A stretch of DNA of 64,000 nucleotides. Origin: Charina bottae (Eukaryota > Chordata > Lepidosauria > Squamata > Charinaidae). The stretch lies in the NCBI GenBank assembly GCA_023362775.1, contig JALMGJ010000008.1:23078501-23142500 (forward strand), in the 5' to 3' direction. Positions 1 to 11,400 of this stretch are shown here, piece after piece. Numbering within the stretch: the first letter of the stretch is position 1; each line of letters opens with the position of its first letter. The position numbers were made by a program, and so were the translations under genes. The notes below the pieces were generated by a model that did not search any database, was not told the DNA's origin, and saw only the letters and a program-made list of their open reading frames with translations.

Positions 1-648
1 ATACAATTTTCAGAGGTTCCATTACCTTAGAAAACATTTGGGAAGATTTTTTATTTGAATGTGCTTTCACAAAATCTCACTAACAAAGGAGAAAAAGAGT
101 GAAAAGAGTGGTCTTTATCTTGACCTTGTTGTGTAATCCTTCAAGAGGATTACTTCCAAGCTAGTAGTTAGTCATATACTTGCAGACAATTATATGAATA
201 TTTAAAAAGTGACTGCAAACAATGTAACTGCAGAGAAGAAACCTAATCTCTGGCAGAGACACAAACAGTATAACACCCTTCGTGGTTTGGATCCAGATTA
301 ACTTATTCGATTTTACAGGAGTTCCTACTGAAATCACTGAATGATATATTTGTCATATTGATTGAATGGCAGCTAAGTAACATTAACTCTCTGGGGTAAA
401 GTATCTTACATTCACTGTTTGACCTTGTATGTAGAAATGTAGGATGGATCATTTTATTCATTAATTTTATACTCTTCTACTTCTTAGCATTTGTCCCACA
501 TGTTTTCAGGGTCCACTGTTTTTACATTACACTTACCTAATTATTCCAGTGAATATATTGATGCATGATGCAATAATGGGTTTTATTTATCAGCCAGCTT
601 GTAGCAGAGACAGACACTGATATGGACTAACAGCAATGAAAAGGGCTA
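1..648. other. AT-rich intronic or intergenic sequence, nothing recognised
   Basis: No open frame of useful length and no repeat I recognise. If the upstream NDST4 exons lie to the left of the window, this is intron. Confidence 0.4.
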
Positions 649-697
<49 letters not shown>

Positions 698-698
698 G
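649..698. repeat. (TGTC)n microsatellite
   Basis: About 12 uninterrupted tetranucleotide units. The same motif recurs at 28596 and 45140, and its complement (GACA)n at about 1141. Confidence 0.95.
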
Positions 699-1065
699 AA
701 GGGTTGGACACTCTCCTAGGAGATGGTAGGATAGCAAACATCTTAAAGGACAGTATCAATATTCAGAAGGATTTTGACAAGCTGAAACAAAGGGCAGAAA
801 CCATGCAATCTCCTGTATGTAGATACCAAAAATCAAGCATCAGTGTAGGATAGGGGGATCCTTCTGGACAGCAATAAATGCAATACTGTTTGTGATATCT
901 TTGTGGATCACAAACTAAACATGACCCAATCCTGTGTTGCAGCTGGAAGAAAGCAAATGAAATCCTAGGCTATCAACAAAAGTAAGATAAAAAGAAATTG
1001 TTCCTCACTATTCTGCATTGGCCAGACTATATCTAGAATATTTCATCTGGAAATGAGATAGCTAG
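695..1065 (+). mobile_element. CR1/L3-like LINE 3' remnant
   Basis: The stretch resembles the decayed 3' part of CR1-superfamily LINEs, the same kind of sequence as at 7490-8345, on the plus strand. No open frame survives. Recognition is by overall wording of the sequence, not by alignment, so the subfamily and exact ends are uncertain. Confidence 0.45.
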
Positions 1066-1067
1066 AT

Positions 1068-1102
1068 GACAGATAGATAGATGATAGATAGATGATAAAT
1101 AG

Positions 1103-1179
<77 letters not shown>

Positions 1180-1182
1180 TCT
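1068..1182. repeat. (GATA)n-(GACA)n compound microsatellite
   Basis: Interrupted GATA repeats pass directly into about ten GACA units. GATA/GACA compounds are common in snakes and lizards. Confidence 0.95.
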
Positions 1183-1314
1183 CAACATGTAAGAAATGGA
1201 TTTAAGTATTTTTCAAAACAGTATCTAAGAAGCTGTTCTAAAAAAAGAACTGTCCATGTACAAGGGATTTTTCTTATTTTTTAAAATTTCACTTAGTACT
1301 ACATTTATAACTTA

Positions 1315-2135
1315 CGTTTTTATAAGAATTTTATTAAGTTTGAAACAAAGATAAAAACTGCAAGAAAGAAAAAAACTACAAAAAGAAAAAAAACCCTAAA
1401 AAGTGTGAAACACAAGAAAAATAATTTTAAAGATTACATAAAGAAGTGACTTCCGACTTTCAACAAGAATATACAGCAATTTCCATAATCAATCCCTTAC
1501 TCTATATCAAACCAAGATCACATTATTTCTATAAATCATCCCATTAACACATTATAAAAATCAGTAAATACAATTGCTCCTTCCCCTTATATTAAAAAAA
1601 GAAAAATATATAAACCTCCAAATCAACTTCCCTCCCAAAAAACATTCATTCAATTATTTATTTCCTGACATTATTCTATACATTTCTGTCCACTACAATA
1701 AAATCAAATTATAAAAAAATATAAATTGTCTACTTTTATAATTAATAATACTATAACAATCTTAACCCTATTAAACCTAAAACCAAGCAATTATTATTAT
1801 ACCTTATAAATCTTAAAAATCAAACAGATCTTGAAAGCAATCCAGTAAATCTTAATCCAAATCATCAAAGAAAAATAGCATCATACAAGCCTTAATATCA
1901 ATCCAGATAAGCATTCTTAAATCTTTACCCGACTTCAAAATATACTAAAGCATTTACAGATCTCCATTTTACACACAAGGCATTTTTCATACAGAAATCA
2001 GCCCAACTGCCCTCCCTCAGAAACTCAAACTTCTCAGCAACCAGCCTGAACCCGAAAAAACTGCCATGATGCCAGTTCTGTCCGTGGAGTCCGTGGACAC
2101 AGCTGCTCACTCGGCCATATTCCCACCAGAAGTCC
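1315..2135 (-). mobile_element. 5'-truncated L1-type element, ORF1-only relative, with TSD
   Basis: An 821-bp insertion in minus orientation is flanked by an exact 13-bp target-site duplication, CATTTATAACTTA, at 1302-1314 and 2136-2148. Reading the minus strand, the element starts inside a coding tail (1925-2110, ending in the residues NALVYFEVG) and goes straight into about 600 nt of AT-rich 3' UTR ending in A-rich sequence. The same coding tail and UTR recur in plus orientation at 27817-28592. No ORF2 (reverse transcriptase) lies between the coding tail and the 3' end. The coding end is interpreted as the C-terminus of an L1 ORF1-like protein; that identity is inferred from the second copy. 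Confidence 0.75.
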
Positions 2136-2148
2136 CATTTATAACTTA

Positions 2149-2923
2149 TGTTAATGCATTCTAAAATTACAGAAATGAATAAATCTATATCTATACAATT
2201 GAAGAGGCAGCTTTGGGAAGGATGCTGCCCTGCATAACATTTGGTGCTAAAAGGTGATATAACACAGTTTGGGCATACCCTATTTCTATTTATTCCTTTT
2301 CCCTATAGATATCATGACCTTGAAACATTCAGTCTGGTTCATGGGTTCCAAGCATTGATCTCCTTTTCTTGCTTTTCAAATGATATAAAATGCCATTAGT
2401 CTTTGATGCCTTTTGGATTTTTGAAGGCCAGTTTTTTTTTTACTTTCTCACCTGATCTTTGGTGTTAAAAACCACTTTGAACTTTGAAAGCATACTCTCA
2501 TTTCAGCGCCAAAAAGACATAAATACATATACTGTAAGAGTCACAGAGCTCTTTTGATTATATGGAATGAAATAAAACCTTAACATCAGGGGATTGTATC
2601 CTACATGTGCTTGAGAGAATGTGATAGGTGTGATCAACTTAATTATGCCACCTCCATTTGCTAAGTTCTGTGATCTTTTCAACATAACTCAACAAATTAT
2701 TGATTTGCTACATAAAGGATGACAGGAAAGAAATCATATTCCAGTCCTCTATCTGTGGCCAAATTTTTTGGAATACAATTAAAAACTGATTTGCCAAAAT
2801 GGTATAAAATCTTGTCAAAAAATACATTTGTATCAGAACACTGTATCAGAACAAAATACATCAGAAATACTGACTGAGTGGGCATTTAAATCTAACAAAA
2901 GGCCATTAGATTTTCAAATTGAG
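2149..2923. other. Unrecognised AT-rich sequence
   Basis: Only short chance open frames are present; no motif or repeat family was recognised. Confidence 0.4.
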
Positions 2924-2936
2924 TATAATAATATGG

Positions 2937-3227
2937 TAGGGGCATGGTGGCTCAGCGGGTAAGATGCCAGGCTTGTCGATAGGAAGATTGCAAGTTCGGA
3001 GGCTCGAATCCCTAGTCCCGCATGATGGAGTGAGCTCCTGCACTAGCCCCAGCTCTTGCCAACCTAGCAATTCAAAAGCATGCAAATGCAAGTAGATTAA
3101 TAGGTACCACTTGGGTGGGTAGGTAACAGTGTTCTGCGCACGTCATGCCGGCCAACAAATGGAGATGAGCACCGGCCCCTAGAGTCGGACACAACTGCAT
3201 AAATGTGTGGGGGAAACTTTACCCTTT
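2937..3227 (+). mobile_element. Sauria-type tRNA-derived SINE
   Basis: The 5' part is tRNA-like, with an A box (TGGCTCAGCGGG) and a B box close to GGTTCGAATCC (one base changed here), which together form an internal RNA polymerase III promoter. The 3' end carries AGAGTCGGACACAACTG, matching the reverse complement of the BovB 3' end seen at 4957 and 39828. That is the hallmark of Sauria SINEs, which are moved by BovB machinery. It is flanked by a 13-bp TSD, TATAATAATATGG, at 2924-2936 and 3228-3240. Compared with the copy at 29535 it lacks a block of about 35 bp before the final segment. Confidence 0.9.
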
Positions 3228-3240
3228 TATAATAATATGG

Positions 3241-4933
3241 GTAGGGACTACAATGGAAACAAACAGTATTATGTACCCTGTTTGAATGCCTAGAAGCCTC
3301 TAAGTGTAAAAGATTCAAAATAAAAGTGATCATTCCCAGAATGAAAAAAAATCATTGGAAACAAGGCCTTTTTTTGCAGAGAGAAAGAAGGAAGATGACA
3401 TTTTGCTTGATTAAGAGTTCTGAAGAAGTTGGAAACTTGCACATCATACTAGATTTTTTCCCATGGGCCAACATATATGCTATTGTCTATTTTATGTGGT
3501 TTGATGAATGTTTCATAATGAATGCTACCAAAGATGTTGTATTAGGGATGACTTTAAATGCTTAGCTTTCTCTGTGAATTGCTTGGGTGGGCTAGGAAAC
3601 ATGAAGTCTATTGGGAGGATCTAATCAGGAATGCCAATCTTACTTCGTTTTCCTTTCTGATCTTGAAAATGCACAAACTATAACTGCATGTAAACTTCCA
3701 AGAAGTGGAACTAAGCTATTTTATACCGAATACCAAGATCGAGTTCTCCAGTTTCTTATCCCTTTTATGAGAGAGAGGGAGGGGGGAATCTTTAACAGAC
3801 CATGGGTTCCACCCCACACCCCTGATGGGAAGAAAATAGAAAACTACTGCCCACACAGTGGTCCTTTTGCCAGGCCTCACCAATGAGAGGGTAATAAGTA
3901 AGCAGACCATCCTAGAGCCAGGATAGATAACTTTACAACAACATTGAACAGTATACTGTACTCTTTGTTTCTTTACTTGCTTTGATTTTGCTATTATTGA
4001 TTTACTAATTTGTTATATTAGGACCTGCTAGGAATGAGGTGACTTAAGAAAAAGCACATATGGACACAAAAATTAAATGCAGTTAGATATTTGGTCAATT
4101 GTCCTGTTAACCATATTTTATTTGGGCAGATGGCTTAAGTGCCCACTGGGTAGAAATAAGGGATACAAATGGAATAAAAAAATAAAATTTTCTGCCCCTC
4201 TCTCCACTGATGATATTCGGCACATTTTCAATTCCTATATCATAAGCAGAAAGCATATGACATTAATTATGTTTTTATGTAATAAGCTGATCGTTGATCA
4301 AAATAAAATGGATTGATTGATATGCTAGAATTTGCCTTTCCTGTTGTCATACTCTATAGAGGTCTGTATTCGCCTCTGTTTAAAACATAGTGTGTGTTAT
4401 TCAACAAGAAGAAAAAGGAAATAAAATGGAAACCAACTACTTCTTGCACAAGGCAGTAAGTGCATTAAGACTCATGGCAGGAAGACTGTCTAATCCAAGG
4501 TGAAAATAATAAATATGGTTTTAAAAACACTTGATGGGATAATAAATGCTTCGGAACAAATTTCTGAATGCACTTCTGCTAGTAACAGCATTACTTAAGT
4601 TAATTTTCCTTAATTTTCCTTAACTTTGTCAACCAAATGCAGGGAAAATAAAAAGTTCTCAGGCAAAAAACATCACTTAGCATCGTTAAGATTATACAAA
4701 GAATTTCTAAGTAATCTAGTTCAGGTCAAGCATTATTCATCCACTAAGTGCATGCAGTGGTATTTGGATAGACAGAGGTGAAATATGGCTATAGAACAAA
4801 CTGCCTTAACAGTTTACTGTCTGAATTGCTTGTACAGGATCTGCAGTACGTAGTGCTAGGTGGGGAGCCTAATTCAACTGCTTATTTAACAAATGCATTT
4901 TCTTTGTTTTTGTTTAAAATTTAGGAGTTACTT
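3241..4933. other. Unrecognised intronic sequence
   Basis: Open frames at 3326-3565, 3611-3886 and 4077-4316 have no recognisable domain and look like chance. No repeat family was recognised. Confidence 0.4.
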
Positions 4934-5376
4934 ATTGTTGTTGTTGTTCAGTCGTTAAGTCATGTCCGACTCTTCATGACCCCACGGACCATAGCATGCC
5001 AGGCCTTCCTGTCCTCCACTGTCACCCGGAGTTTACTCAAATTCATTTTCATTACATCGGTGATGCTATCTAACCATCTCATCCTCTGCCGTCCCCTTCT
5101 CCTTTTGCCTTCAGTCTTTCCCAGCATCAGGGTCTTTTCCAGTGAGTCCTCTCTTCTCACTAGGTGGCCAAAGTATTTGAGCTTCAGCTTCAGTATCTGT
5201 CCTTCCAATGAGTAGACAGGGTTGGTTTCCTTTAGGATTGACTGATTTGACATCCTTGCAGTCCAAGGGACTCTTAAGAGTCTTCTACTTAACTTTTCCT
5301 TAAATGCAAAATACCCTTTGTCATATTTCCAATATATCCAATATATATCCCTGAGTCGCTGGGAGTTGGGTGGCAT
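4934..5376 (-). mobile_element. BovB (RTE clade) LINE 3' end, truncated ORF2
   Basis: On the minus strand an open frame (4960-5376, 138 residues) encodes the C-terminal tail of BovB ORF2. The arginine-rich block KRRRGRQRMRWLD and the ending AWHAMVRGVMKSRT are characteristic of the family. The 3' end runs into the (GTT)n-type tail typical of BovB (TTGTTGTTGTTGTTCAG on the plus strand). The reverse transcriptase and endonuclease domains are missing, so the copy is dead and 5'-truncated. A clear TSD was not found. Confidence 0.9.
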
Positions 5377-5382
5377 ATAAAT

Positions 5383-5433
<51 letters not shown>
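5352..5433 (+). repeat. LINE-type tail plus (CAT)n microsatellite
   Basis: A short GGGTGGCATATAAATTT tail, like the 3' ends of squamate L2 elements, leads into about 13 CAT units (5395-5433). The microsatellite probably grew from the retroposon tail. Confidence 0.6.
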
Positions 5434-6074
5434 TTTTAGTAAGAAGCATTTTTAATATAATTCAGTGGTGTTTGGCCACAAAAATAAACTGTTTTGCTTA
5501 ACCTATTATTGTAGTGAAAGAAGGAGCTGAGGCTTAGAAAGAGCATAGGAACAAAAGCAATACAGGGTCCTGTAAATGTTTTCATTGCAAGCTGGAAATT
5601 TAGTTTAGCCTAATTAAAAGAGCAGTCGAAAGTGAGCAGGCAGAAAAAATCTGAATCTAATAATCAATTCCAGAAGAGAAAAGGAAAGCAACTGACTAGT
5701 GATCTGCAAAAAGCTCCTCCTTCTGTGAGGAAGAAGGCACTACCTGAGGCCTCAAGAGGGCATTTTTAATGGGGTAGAAGGAGAAAATTCTGTGAACTTT
5801 GTTGAATTATAAAGCTTTGTTTCGTGTAAGTGGGATTAAATAAAAGTTCATGCTTGTTCTGGACCTATCAACTGTTGACCTTTGTCAATAGTTGGAATGC
5901 CACTCAAAAGCCAAGTTGGCCCTCAGAACAGGGGGGGAAAGTACCCTTGTTAGAGAAGGAATAAAGAGGAATTTTGATGAATTGAATTTAGTAGAGAAAA
6001 TAAGTTCTCAAGTGGGAAGCTACTGAACAAGAAATCTAACAGAGAATCTTAACATAATAGAACTTGTATAGGAT
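5434..6074. other. Unrecognised AT-rich sequence
   Basis: No coding or repeat signal recognised. Confidence 0.35.
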
Positions 6075-6650
6075 TTTTATTATCTATCTACCTATCTATC
6101 TACCCATTCATCTTATTAATTGTCTCCTACATCAATCAAGTTCTCAAATACATGATTCTGGGCAGCTCATAGCAATTAAAATTATATTTAAAAATAGAAA
6201 AACATGTACAGTATATAAAAACAATATTAAAAACCACACAATACAGTCTATAGCCAAGGTATACTAAAAACCAATAACAATCAACACAGCTACCATACAG
6301 GCTCTGCCACACACCTAGGTCCCCAACCCGATGGCAAAGCCAAGTCTTTAAGGCCTTATGGAAAACCAGTAGGTTTGGGGCCAATCTGACCTGTGGGGGG
6401 ATGATATTCCAAAGGGCAGGCACCACAACAGAAAATGCTCTCTTCCCGGGCCCTGCCAGAGAGCACTCCCTAGCAGACAGGACCTGGAGCATGCCTCTAC
6501 GGCCAGACCTAATGGGATGGGTAGATGTAATTGGGGAGAGGTGGCACCTCATGAAGGGCTTTATACAGTAAGTCATCACCAGCACTTTGAATTGAACCCA
6601 GAAGCATATTGGTAACCAATACAGCTTACATATTTCTGCTTAAAGGGCTA
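6075..6650 (-). mobile_element. L2 LINE C-terminal fragment
   Basis: The minus-strand frame at 6136-6585 contains the segment ALWNIIPPQVRLAPNLLVFHKALKTWLCH, cited here only in part as LVFHKALKTWLCH. It recurs as LLAFRKALKTWLCH in the larger L2 copy at 32866-33159 and at 50689-51039. This block lies at the end of L2 ORF2, after the reverse transcriptase. The left end enters a short TATC repeat and AT-rich tail. Confidence 0.75.
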
Positions 6651-7489
6651 CCTGTTTCCAGTAGTATGGAGGGATCTAAACTTATAGGGTTTAGAATCCT
6701 TAGTTGCTGAGTTTTACAAAGTCTTCACTTTGTTTTCAATTTCATGTCACAGAAGAATACACACACATAAACACATATTCAGCAATGCATTATTCATTTG
6801 CTCAATCCATTTATTTATGGCTCTGTGCATACTGCTAGCAACACATCTGCTGGCAGATTAAATTCCTGCTTTTTTATTGCAAGTCTTTTTTTATTCAATA
6901 GTTTGACACCAATATCAGTTTTAGCATGGACTTCACTTTCTGTTTGTATGCTTTACATCTTATTAATGGATTTAATAGCTCTGTTATCTACATGTCCTTT
7001 GTGTGGATACACTTCCAGTATCACTGATCACTATAGTGTACTTCTGAATTATTATGTCTTAGAGAATTATTGTGTCTGGAATTGTACAATAGAGAATTAT
7101 GTTATATGGAAAGCAAACACAAACATTATTCTCTATTTGTCATGGAAAAAATCAGAGTCTAATAGTATCTTACAATTATTAGGATTAATTTCTTTCATTC
7201 TACATTTTATCAATGTTTTCTCCATGTATTAATTAGTATACCTATGCCAGGATATTTGTGCTATGACTTGTTATTATCTTCTTACTATTTAGGATTGTTT
7301 GTTTTGCATTTTATCTCTTGCTGATGCCTCTCCATCTTCCCTGCTATCATCTTTCCTGCTGCCATTCCTATTAATGATTGGGGCTGGGAATGTTAGGATG
7401 ATTCAATTTACACATGTTTTCATCACATGGGAGACAACGTGTGAAACTCCCTCACTCTCTGTACTGTGTTTCTCCTCAAATTGGAGAGT
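6651..7489. other. Unrecognised AT-rich sequence
   Basis: A 144-residue open frame at 6798-7232 is hydrophobic but has low-complexity AT-driven composition and no recognisable domain. It is treated as chance. Confidence 0.4.
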
Positions 7490-8345
7490 GACAATCATAT
7501 ATAGTGCCACAAAGTTCAGTCCTGGGTTTTCTGTTCTTCAACATTGTCATTTATGAAGCTGATTGAAAGAAATGCTGATCAAATTTGTGGGTGGCACAAA
7601 AGTGCATAGGTCAGCTAATACTTCAGAGACAAAAAAATAAAAAATAAAATAAGCTTGATAGGTTAGAGAAATCGGTTAAAGGTAACCGAATAAAATTTGA
7701 ATAAAATTTCACAGAGAAAAATGCAAAGTTATGCACTTAGGAAACAAAAACTAAATGCACAGATACGTACTGTATATAGGATGCAGGATTCCTGGGCTGA
7801 TAGTAGCACTTGTGAAAAGGATATTGGAACAATATTTGATTTTAAAATGAACATTCTGCTTTAATTATATGCAGTATGTGCAGGTTGGACATCATACTTT
7901 AAGAAATATTCAAGAAATTAAAACAGATTCAAAGACATTCAGTGATGGTGATTGGGGCACTAGAAACAAACATTCTGTAAAAAGAGGTGGTAGAGGACTG
8001 TAGGGACTGGGTATTTTAGCTTTGAGAAGAGAATACATTTAAGGGAAATGATAGCATTCTTTAAAGGCTGTCCCAGAGAAGAACTCAAGATCTGTTCTGT
8101 ATCTTTCCAGACTGCAAGACATGGAATAACTGATTTAAGATAAAAGCAGGCAGATACTAATTGAATGTTAGAAAAGTTTCCTAATGGTAAGAGTAGTTTG
8201 ACAGCTGATTGGATCAATTAACTAGAGAAGTGGTGGGCTCCTCTTCATTGGATGTGTTCAAACATCCCTGCTCAGACTTTTGGTGAGGTGCTGCCACTTA
8301 CAGTGACATGATAACAGCTCTTCAGGACTTGTACTTAGCTGTCTT
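7490..8345 (+). mobile_element. CR1/L3-like LINE 3' region, decayed
   Basis: The sequence carries the degraded wording of CR1-superfamily 3' ends (a 'gggtggcac' block, a 'gcacttagg' block, a 'cttcattggatg' block) in plus orientation. All frames are closed. Ends are approximate. Confidence 0.6.
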
Positions 8346-8867
8346 TTCTTTGAGTTGTTTCTATTTTAATTCTTTCCTCCTCAAAGTGGCAGACTTTTCA
8401 GTGCATTTGCTGTAATAAAATACTGTATTATCCATGCAAAATAAGTTTTGCACTCAGATTCTCTATAAAAAATTATTCATACATCCAAATTGTACATTCT
8501 ATTTTGGAATAGTTCCACCCAGCTCACCAGTCAACTTCTGTTCAAAATTTTCAGATACAAGTTACGTTGGCCTGTTTAATTTAGAAATAATTTATCATTT
8601 ACTAATGTATAAAGCTGAATTTAGTTTCACCAAACTCTGCAACACAATTCTTAGCCATTTAAAATTGTTGTGCAAATGGCCTCGCAAACGTCTGTTCATG
8701 GGCAGAATAATGGAGGAGGATAAATTTACTAAATGTATCCAGGAGAGTGAGAACATTTCCAACATGTCCAGAAGTGAAGCTTGTAATCAGTAATAACACT
8801 ATTTTAAAAAATATTGAGATCCAGGTTGATAAATACAGTGAAAATTAATAGCATTTTAGAAAATGTT
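8346..8867. other. Unrecognised sequence left of the Penelope insertion
   Basis: A 119-residue plus-strand frame at 8434-8793 has no recognisable domain. Confidence 0.35.
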
Positions 8868-8954
8868 TACCATGATAATATGTCTATGAAGGTTCTCAGT
8901 CATCCAGGTGGAATTGTCTGTAGCTTGAATCATGTCAACTGGATTTCTATTTTC

Positions 8955-9005
8955 TTAGTGGAAACGTTTCGCTCCTTATCCAAGGAGCTTCTTCAGTCTG
9001 AGCAA
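8955..9005 (-). ncRNA. Hammerhead-ribozyme-like motif in Penelope terminal region (left)
   Basis: On the minus strand: CTCAG, then CTGAAGA (core CUGANGA with N = A), then a 7-bp helix GCTCCTT/AAGGAGC closed by GGAT, then GAAAC followed by GTT. This order, CUGANGA, helix II, GAAA, minimal helix III, cleavage triplet, is that of type I hammerheads known from PLE terminal repeats. Helix I is weak: outer CTCAG faces CTAAG, one mismatch. Activity is not shown. Confidence 0.75.
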
Positions 9006-9095
9006 AGTTGGTAAGGGAATCCTAAATATGTTCCTAGGTAGCTGTGTGACCTTACACCTGGGGCTAGGTCATGGTTATATTGAGATGTAATTTTT

Positions 9096-10360
9096 TTAAG
9101 TCCTTTTATCATCTAATGGAGGGTCGTTAAAATCACCATGCTGCTGTTGAGCTTCTGAAATGGTCTTAATCTTCCTAGGCACAGAAGACAACACAGGGAG
9201 GAAGATGGGGGAGAGTTTGTGCCTGAGGCCCCCACCTCTATTCAAGGAAGGATTTTCCAAGTTGGCATAAATGGATTCCTTGACCCCTCTCTCAAACCAC
9301 CTATCTTCTCTGTCTAAAATGTGAACATTAATGTCCTCAAATGAGTGTCCTTTTTCTTTTAGATGAAGATAAACTGCTGACTCTGGTCCTGTGGTGTTAT
9401 TTCTCCTGTGTTGGGCCATCCTCCTGTACATAGGTTGTTTGGTTTCTCCAATGTAGAGTTCAGAGCACTCCTCACTGCACTGGATTGCATAAACTACATT
9501 GCTTTTCTTATGTTTTGGAGTTTGATCTTTGGGGTGTACAAGCCTCTGTCTCAGTGTGTTGGTGGGTTTGAAATATACAGGTATGTGGTGTTTGCCAAAT
9601 ATCCGTTTTATCTTTTCAGACACGCCAGCCATGTAGGGAATGACCAGGTTCTTTCGTTTACTCTGAGTCTCAGCCCTATCTGTCGCTGTTTTAGGTCTGG
9701 TAGATTTAGATTTGGTGAAGGCCCAATTTGGATATCCACAGGCCTTCAGGGCTGTTCTCAGGTGCTGATTTTCATTCTTTTTGGAATCCATGGAGGTGGG
9801 GATGGTTTCTGCTCTGTGTGACAATGTCCTGATGACTCCTAGTTTGTGCTGCAGTGGATGGTGGGAGTCAAACATCAGATATTGATCTGTGTGTGTGGGT
9901 TTCCTGTAGATCCCTATTTCTAGCTTGCCACCGGTCCCAATGAGGACTTCACAGTCTAGGAATGCCAGTCTGTTGTCCTTGGTGTCTTCTCTGGTGAAGC
10001 TAATGTTGGCATCTATAGTGTTTATATGGTCCGTGAAGGCCTGTACTTCCTGGGCCTTGATTTTGACCCAGGTGTCATCCACATACCTAAACCAGTGGGT
10101 GGGCACCGTTCCCTGGAATGTGTTGAGTGCTTTCTTCTCCACTTCTTCCATGTATAAATTGGCCACAATGGGTGACACAGGAGAACCCATGGCACAGCCG
10201 TGTTTTTGTCTGTAAAAGTCACCTCTGTATGTGAAATAAGTGGTGTTAAGACACAGGTCCAGAAGATGGCAGATCTGGTTTGGGTTGAGATGGCTTCTCC
10301 TTTCCAGGGTGCTGTCCTCTTCTAGTCTCTTCCTGACAGCGGATAGAGCATGAGTGGTTT
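9096..10360 (-). pseudogene. Penelope-like ORF, reverse transcriptase C-terminal part plus GIY-YIG endonuclease (left copy)
   Basis: The frame is open from the internal junction at 10360 to the stop at 9096; the first methionine gives 364 residues (10190-9096), but it lies inside the reverse transcriptase, so no true start is present. Counting from that methionine, the catalytic YVDD motif is at 36-39. The GIY-YIG nuclease has NVVYAIQC at 231-238 and LYIGET at 245-250, followed by conserved Arg and His near 256-261 and acidic residues near 300. In Penelope elements the RT copies the RNA and the GIY-YIG domain nicks the target. The protein is 5'-truncated: the N-terminal region and early RT motifs are missing. 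The cysteine-rich CSEEC precedes the nuclease core. Confidence 0.88.
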
Positions 10361-11258
10361 CAGAGAAGACACCAAGGACAACAGACTGGCATTCCTAGAC
10401 TGTGAAGTCCTCATTGGGACCGGTGGCAAGCTAGAAATAGGGATCTACAGGAAACCCACACACACAGATCAATATCTGATGTTTGACTCCCACCATCCAC
10501 TGCAGCACAAACTAGGAGTCATCAGGACATTGTCACACAGAGCAGAAACCATCCCCACCTCCATGGATTCCAAAAAGAATGAAAATCAGCACCTGAGAAC
10601 AGCCCTGAAGGCCTGTGGATATCCAAATTGGGCCTTCACCAAATCTAAATCTACCAGACCTAAAACAGCGACAGATAGGGCTGAGACTCAGAGTAAACGA
10701 AAGAACCTGGTCATTCCCTACATGGCTGGTGTGTCTGAAAAGATAAAACGGATATTTGGCAAACACCACATACCTGTATATTTCAAACCCACCAACACAC
10801 TGAGACAGAGGCTTGTACACCCCAAAGATCAAACTCCAAAACATAAGAAAAGCAATGTAGTTTATGCAATCCAGTGCAGTGAGGAGTGCTCTGAACTCTA
10901 CATTGGAGAAACCAAACAACCTATGTACAGGAGGATGGCCCAACACAGGAGAAATAACACCACAGGACCAGAGTCAGCAGTTTATCTTCATCTAAAAGAA
11001 AAAGGACACTCATTTGAGGACATTAATGTTCACATTTTAGACAGAGAAGATAGGTGGTTTGAGAGAGGGGTCAAGGAATCCATTTATGCCAACTTGGAAA
11101 ATCCTTCCTTGAATAGAGGTGGGGGCCTCAGGCACAAACTCTCCCCCATCTTCCTCCCTGTGTTGTCTTCTGTGCCTAGGAAGATTAAGACCATTTCAGA
11201 AGCTCAACAGCAGCATGGTGATTTTAACGACCCTCCATTAGATGATAAAAGGACTTAA
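10361..11258 (+). pseudogene. Penelope-like ORF, GIY-YIG endonuclease part (right copy)
   Basis: This is the same protein as the left copy but starting later, at the residues REDTKDNRLAF, after the YVDD motif has been lost. The frame stays open to the stop at 11258 and matches the left copy almost residue for residue, so the GIY-YIG nuclease (LYIGET, R/H residues, acidic residue) is intact here too. The chance methionine at 10350 belongs to the other copy across the junction. Without RT this copy cannot be autonomous. Confidence 0.88.
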
Positions 11259-11350
11259 AAAATTACATCTCAATATAACCATGACCTAGCCCCAGGTGTA
11301 AGGTCACACAGCTACCTAGGAACATATTTAGGATTCCCTTACCAACTTTG

Positions 11351-11400
11351 CTCAGACTGAAGAAGCTCCTTGGATAAGGAGCGAAACGTTTCCACTAAGA
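11351..11400 (+). ncRNA. Hammerhead-ribozyme-like motif in Penelope terminal region (right)
   Basis: Mirror copy of the left motif: CTGAAGA core, 7-bp helix II with GGAT loop, GAAAC/GTT. It lies downstream of the ORF stop in the 3' region. The outer helix I candidate (CTCAG with CTAAG) has one mismatch. Confidence 0.75.

Noticed and set aside
649..698. CRISPR-like regular repeats
   Set aside because: These are short tandem microsatellites without spacers in a vertebrate genome.
2937..3010. tRNA gene (A and B boxes present)
   Set aside because: The cloverleaf is not complete and the sequence continues into a SINE body with TSD; the same applies to the other Sauria copies.
6798..7232. 144-residue hydrophobic frame resembling a membrane protein
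   Set aside because: Hydrophobicity follows from T-rich sequence; no splice context, homology or codon pattern supports it.
9408..9821. 137-residue plus-strand frame (and its twin at 10533-10946, minus)
   Set aside because: Antisense shadow of the Penelope ORF; appears twice only because the arms are inverted copies.
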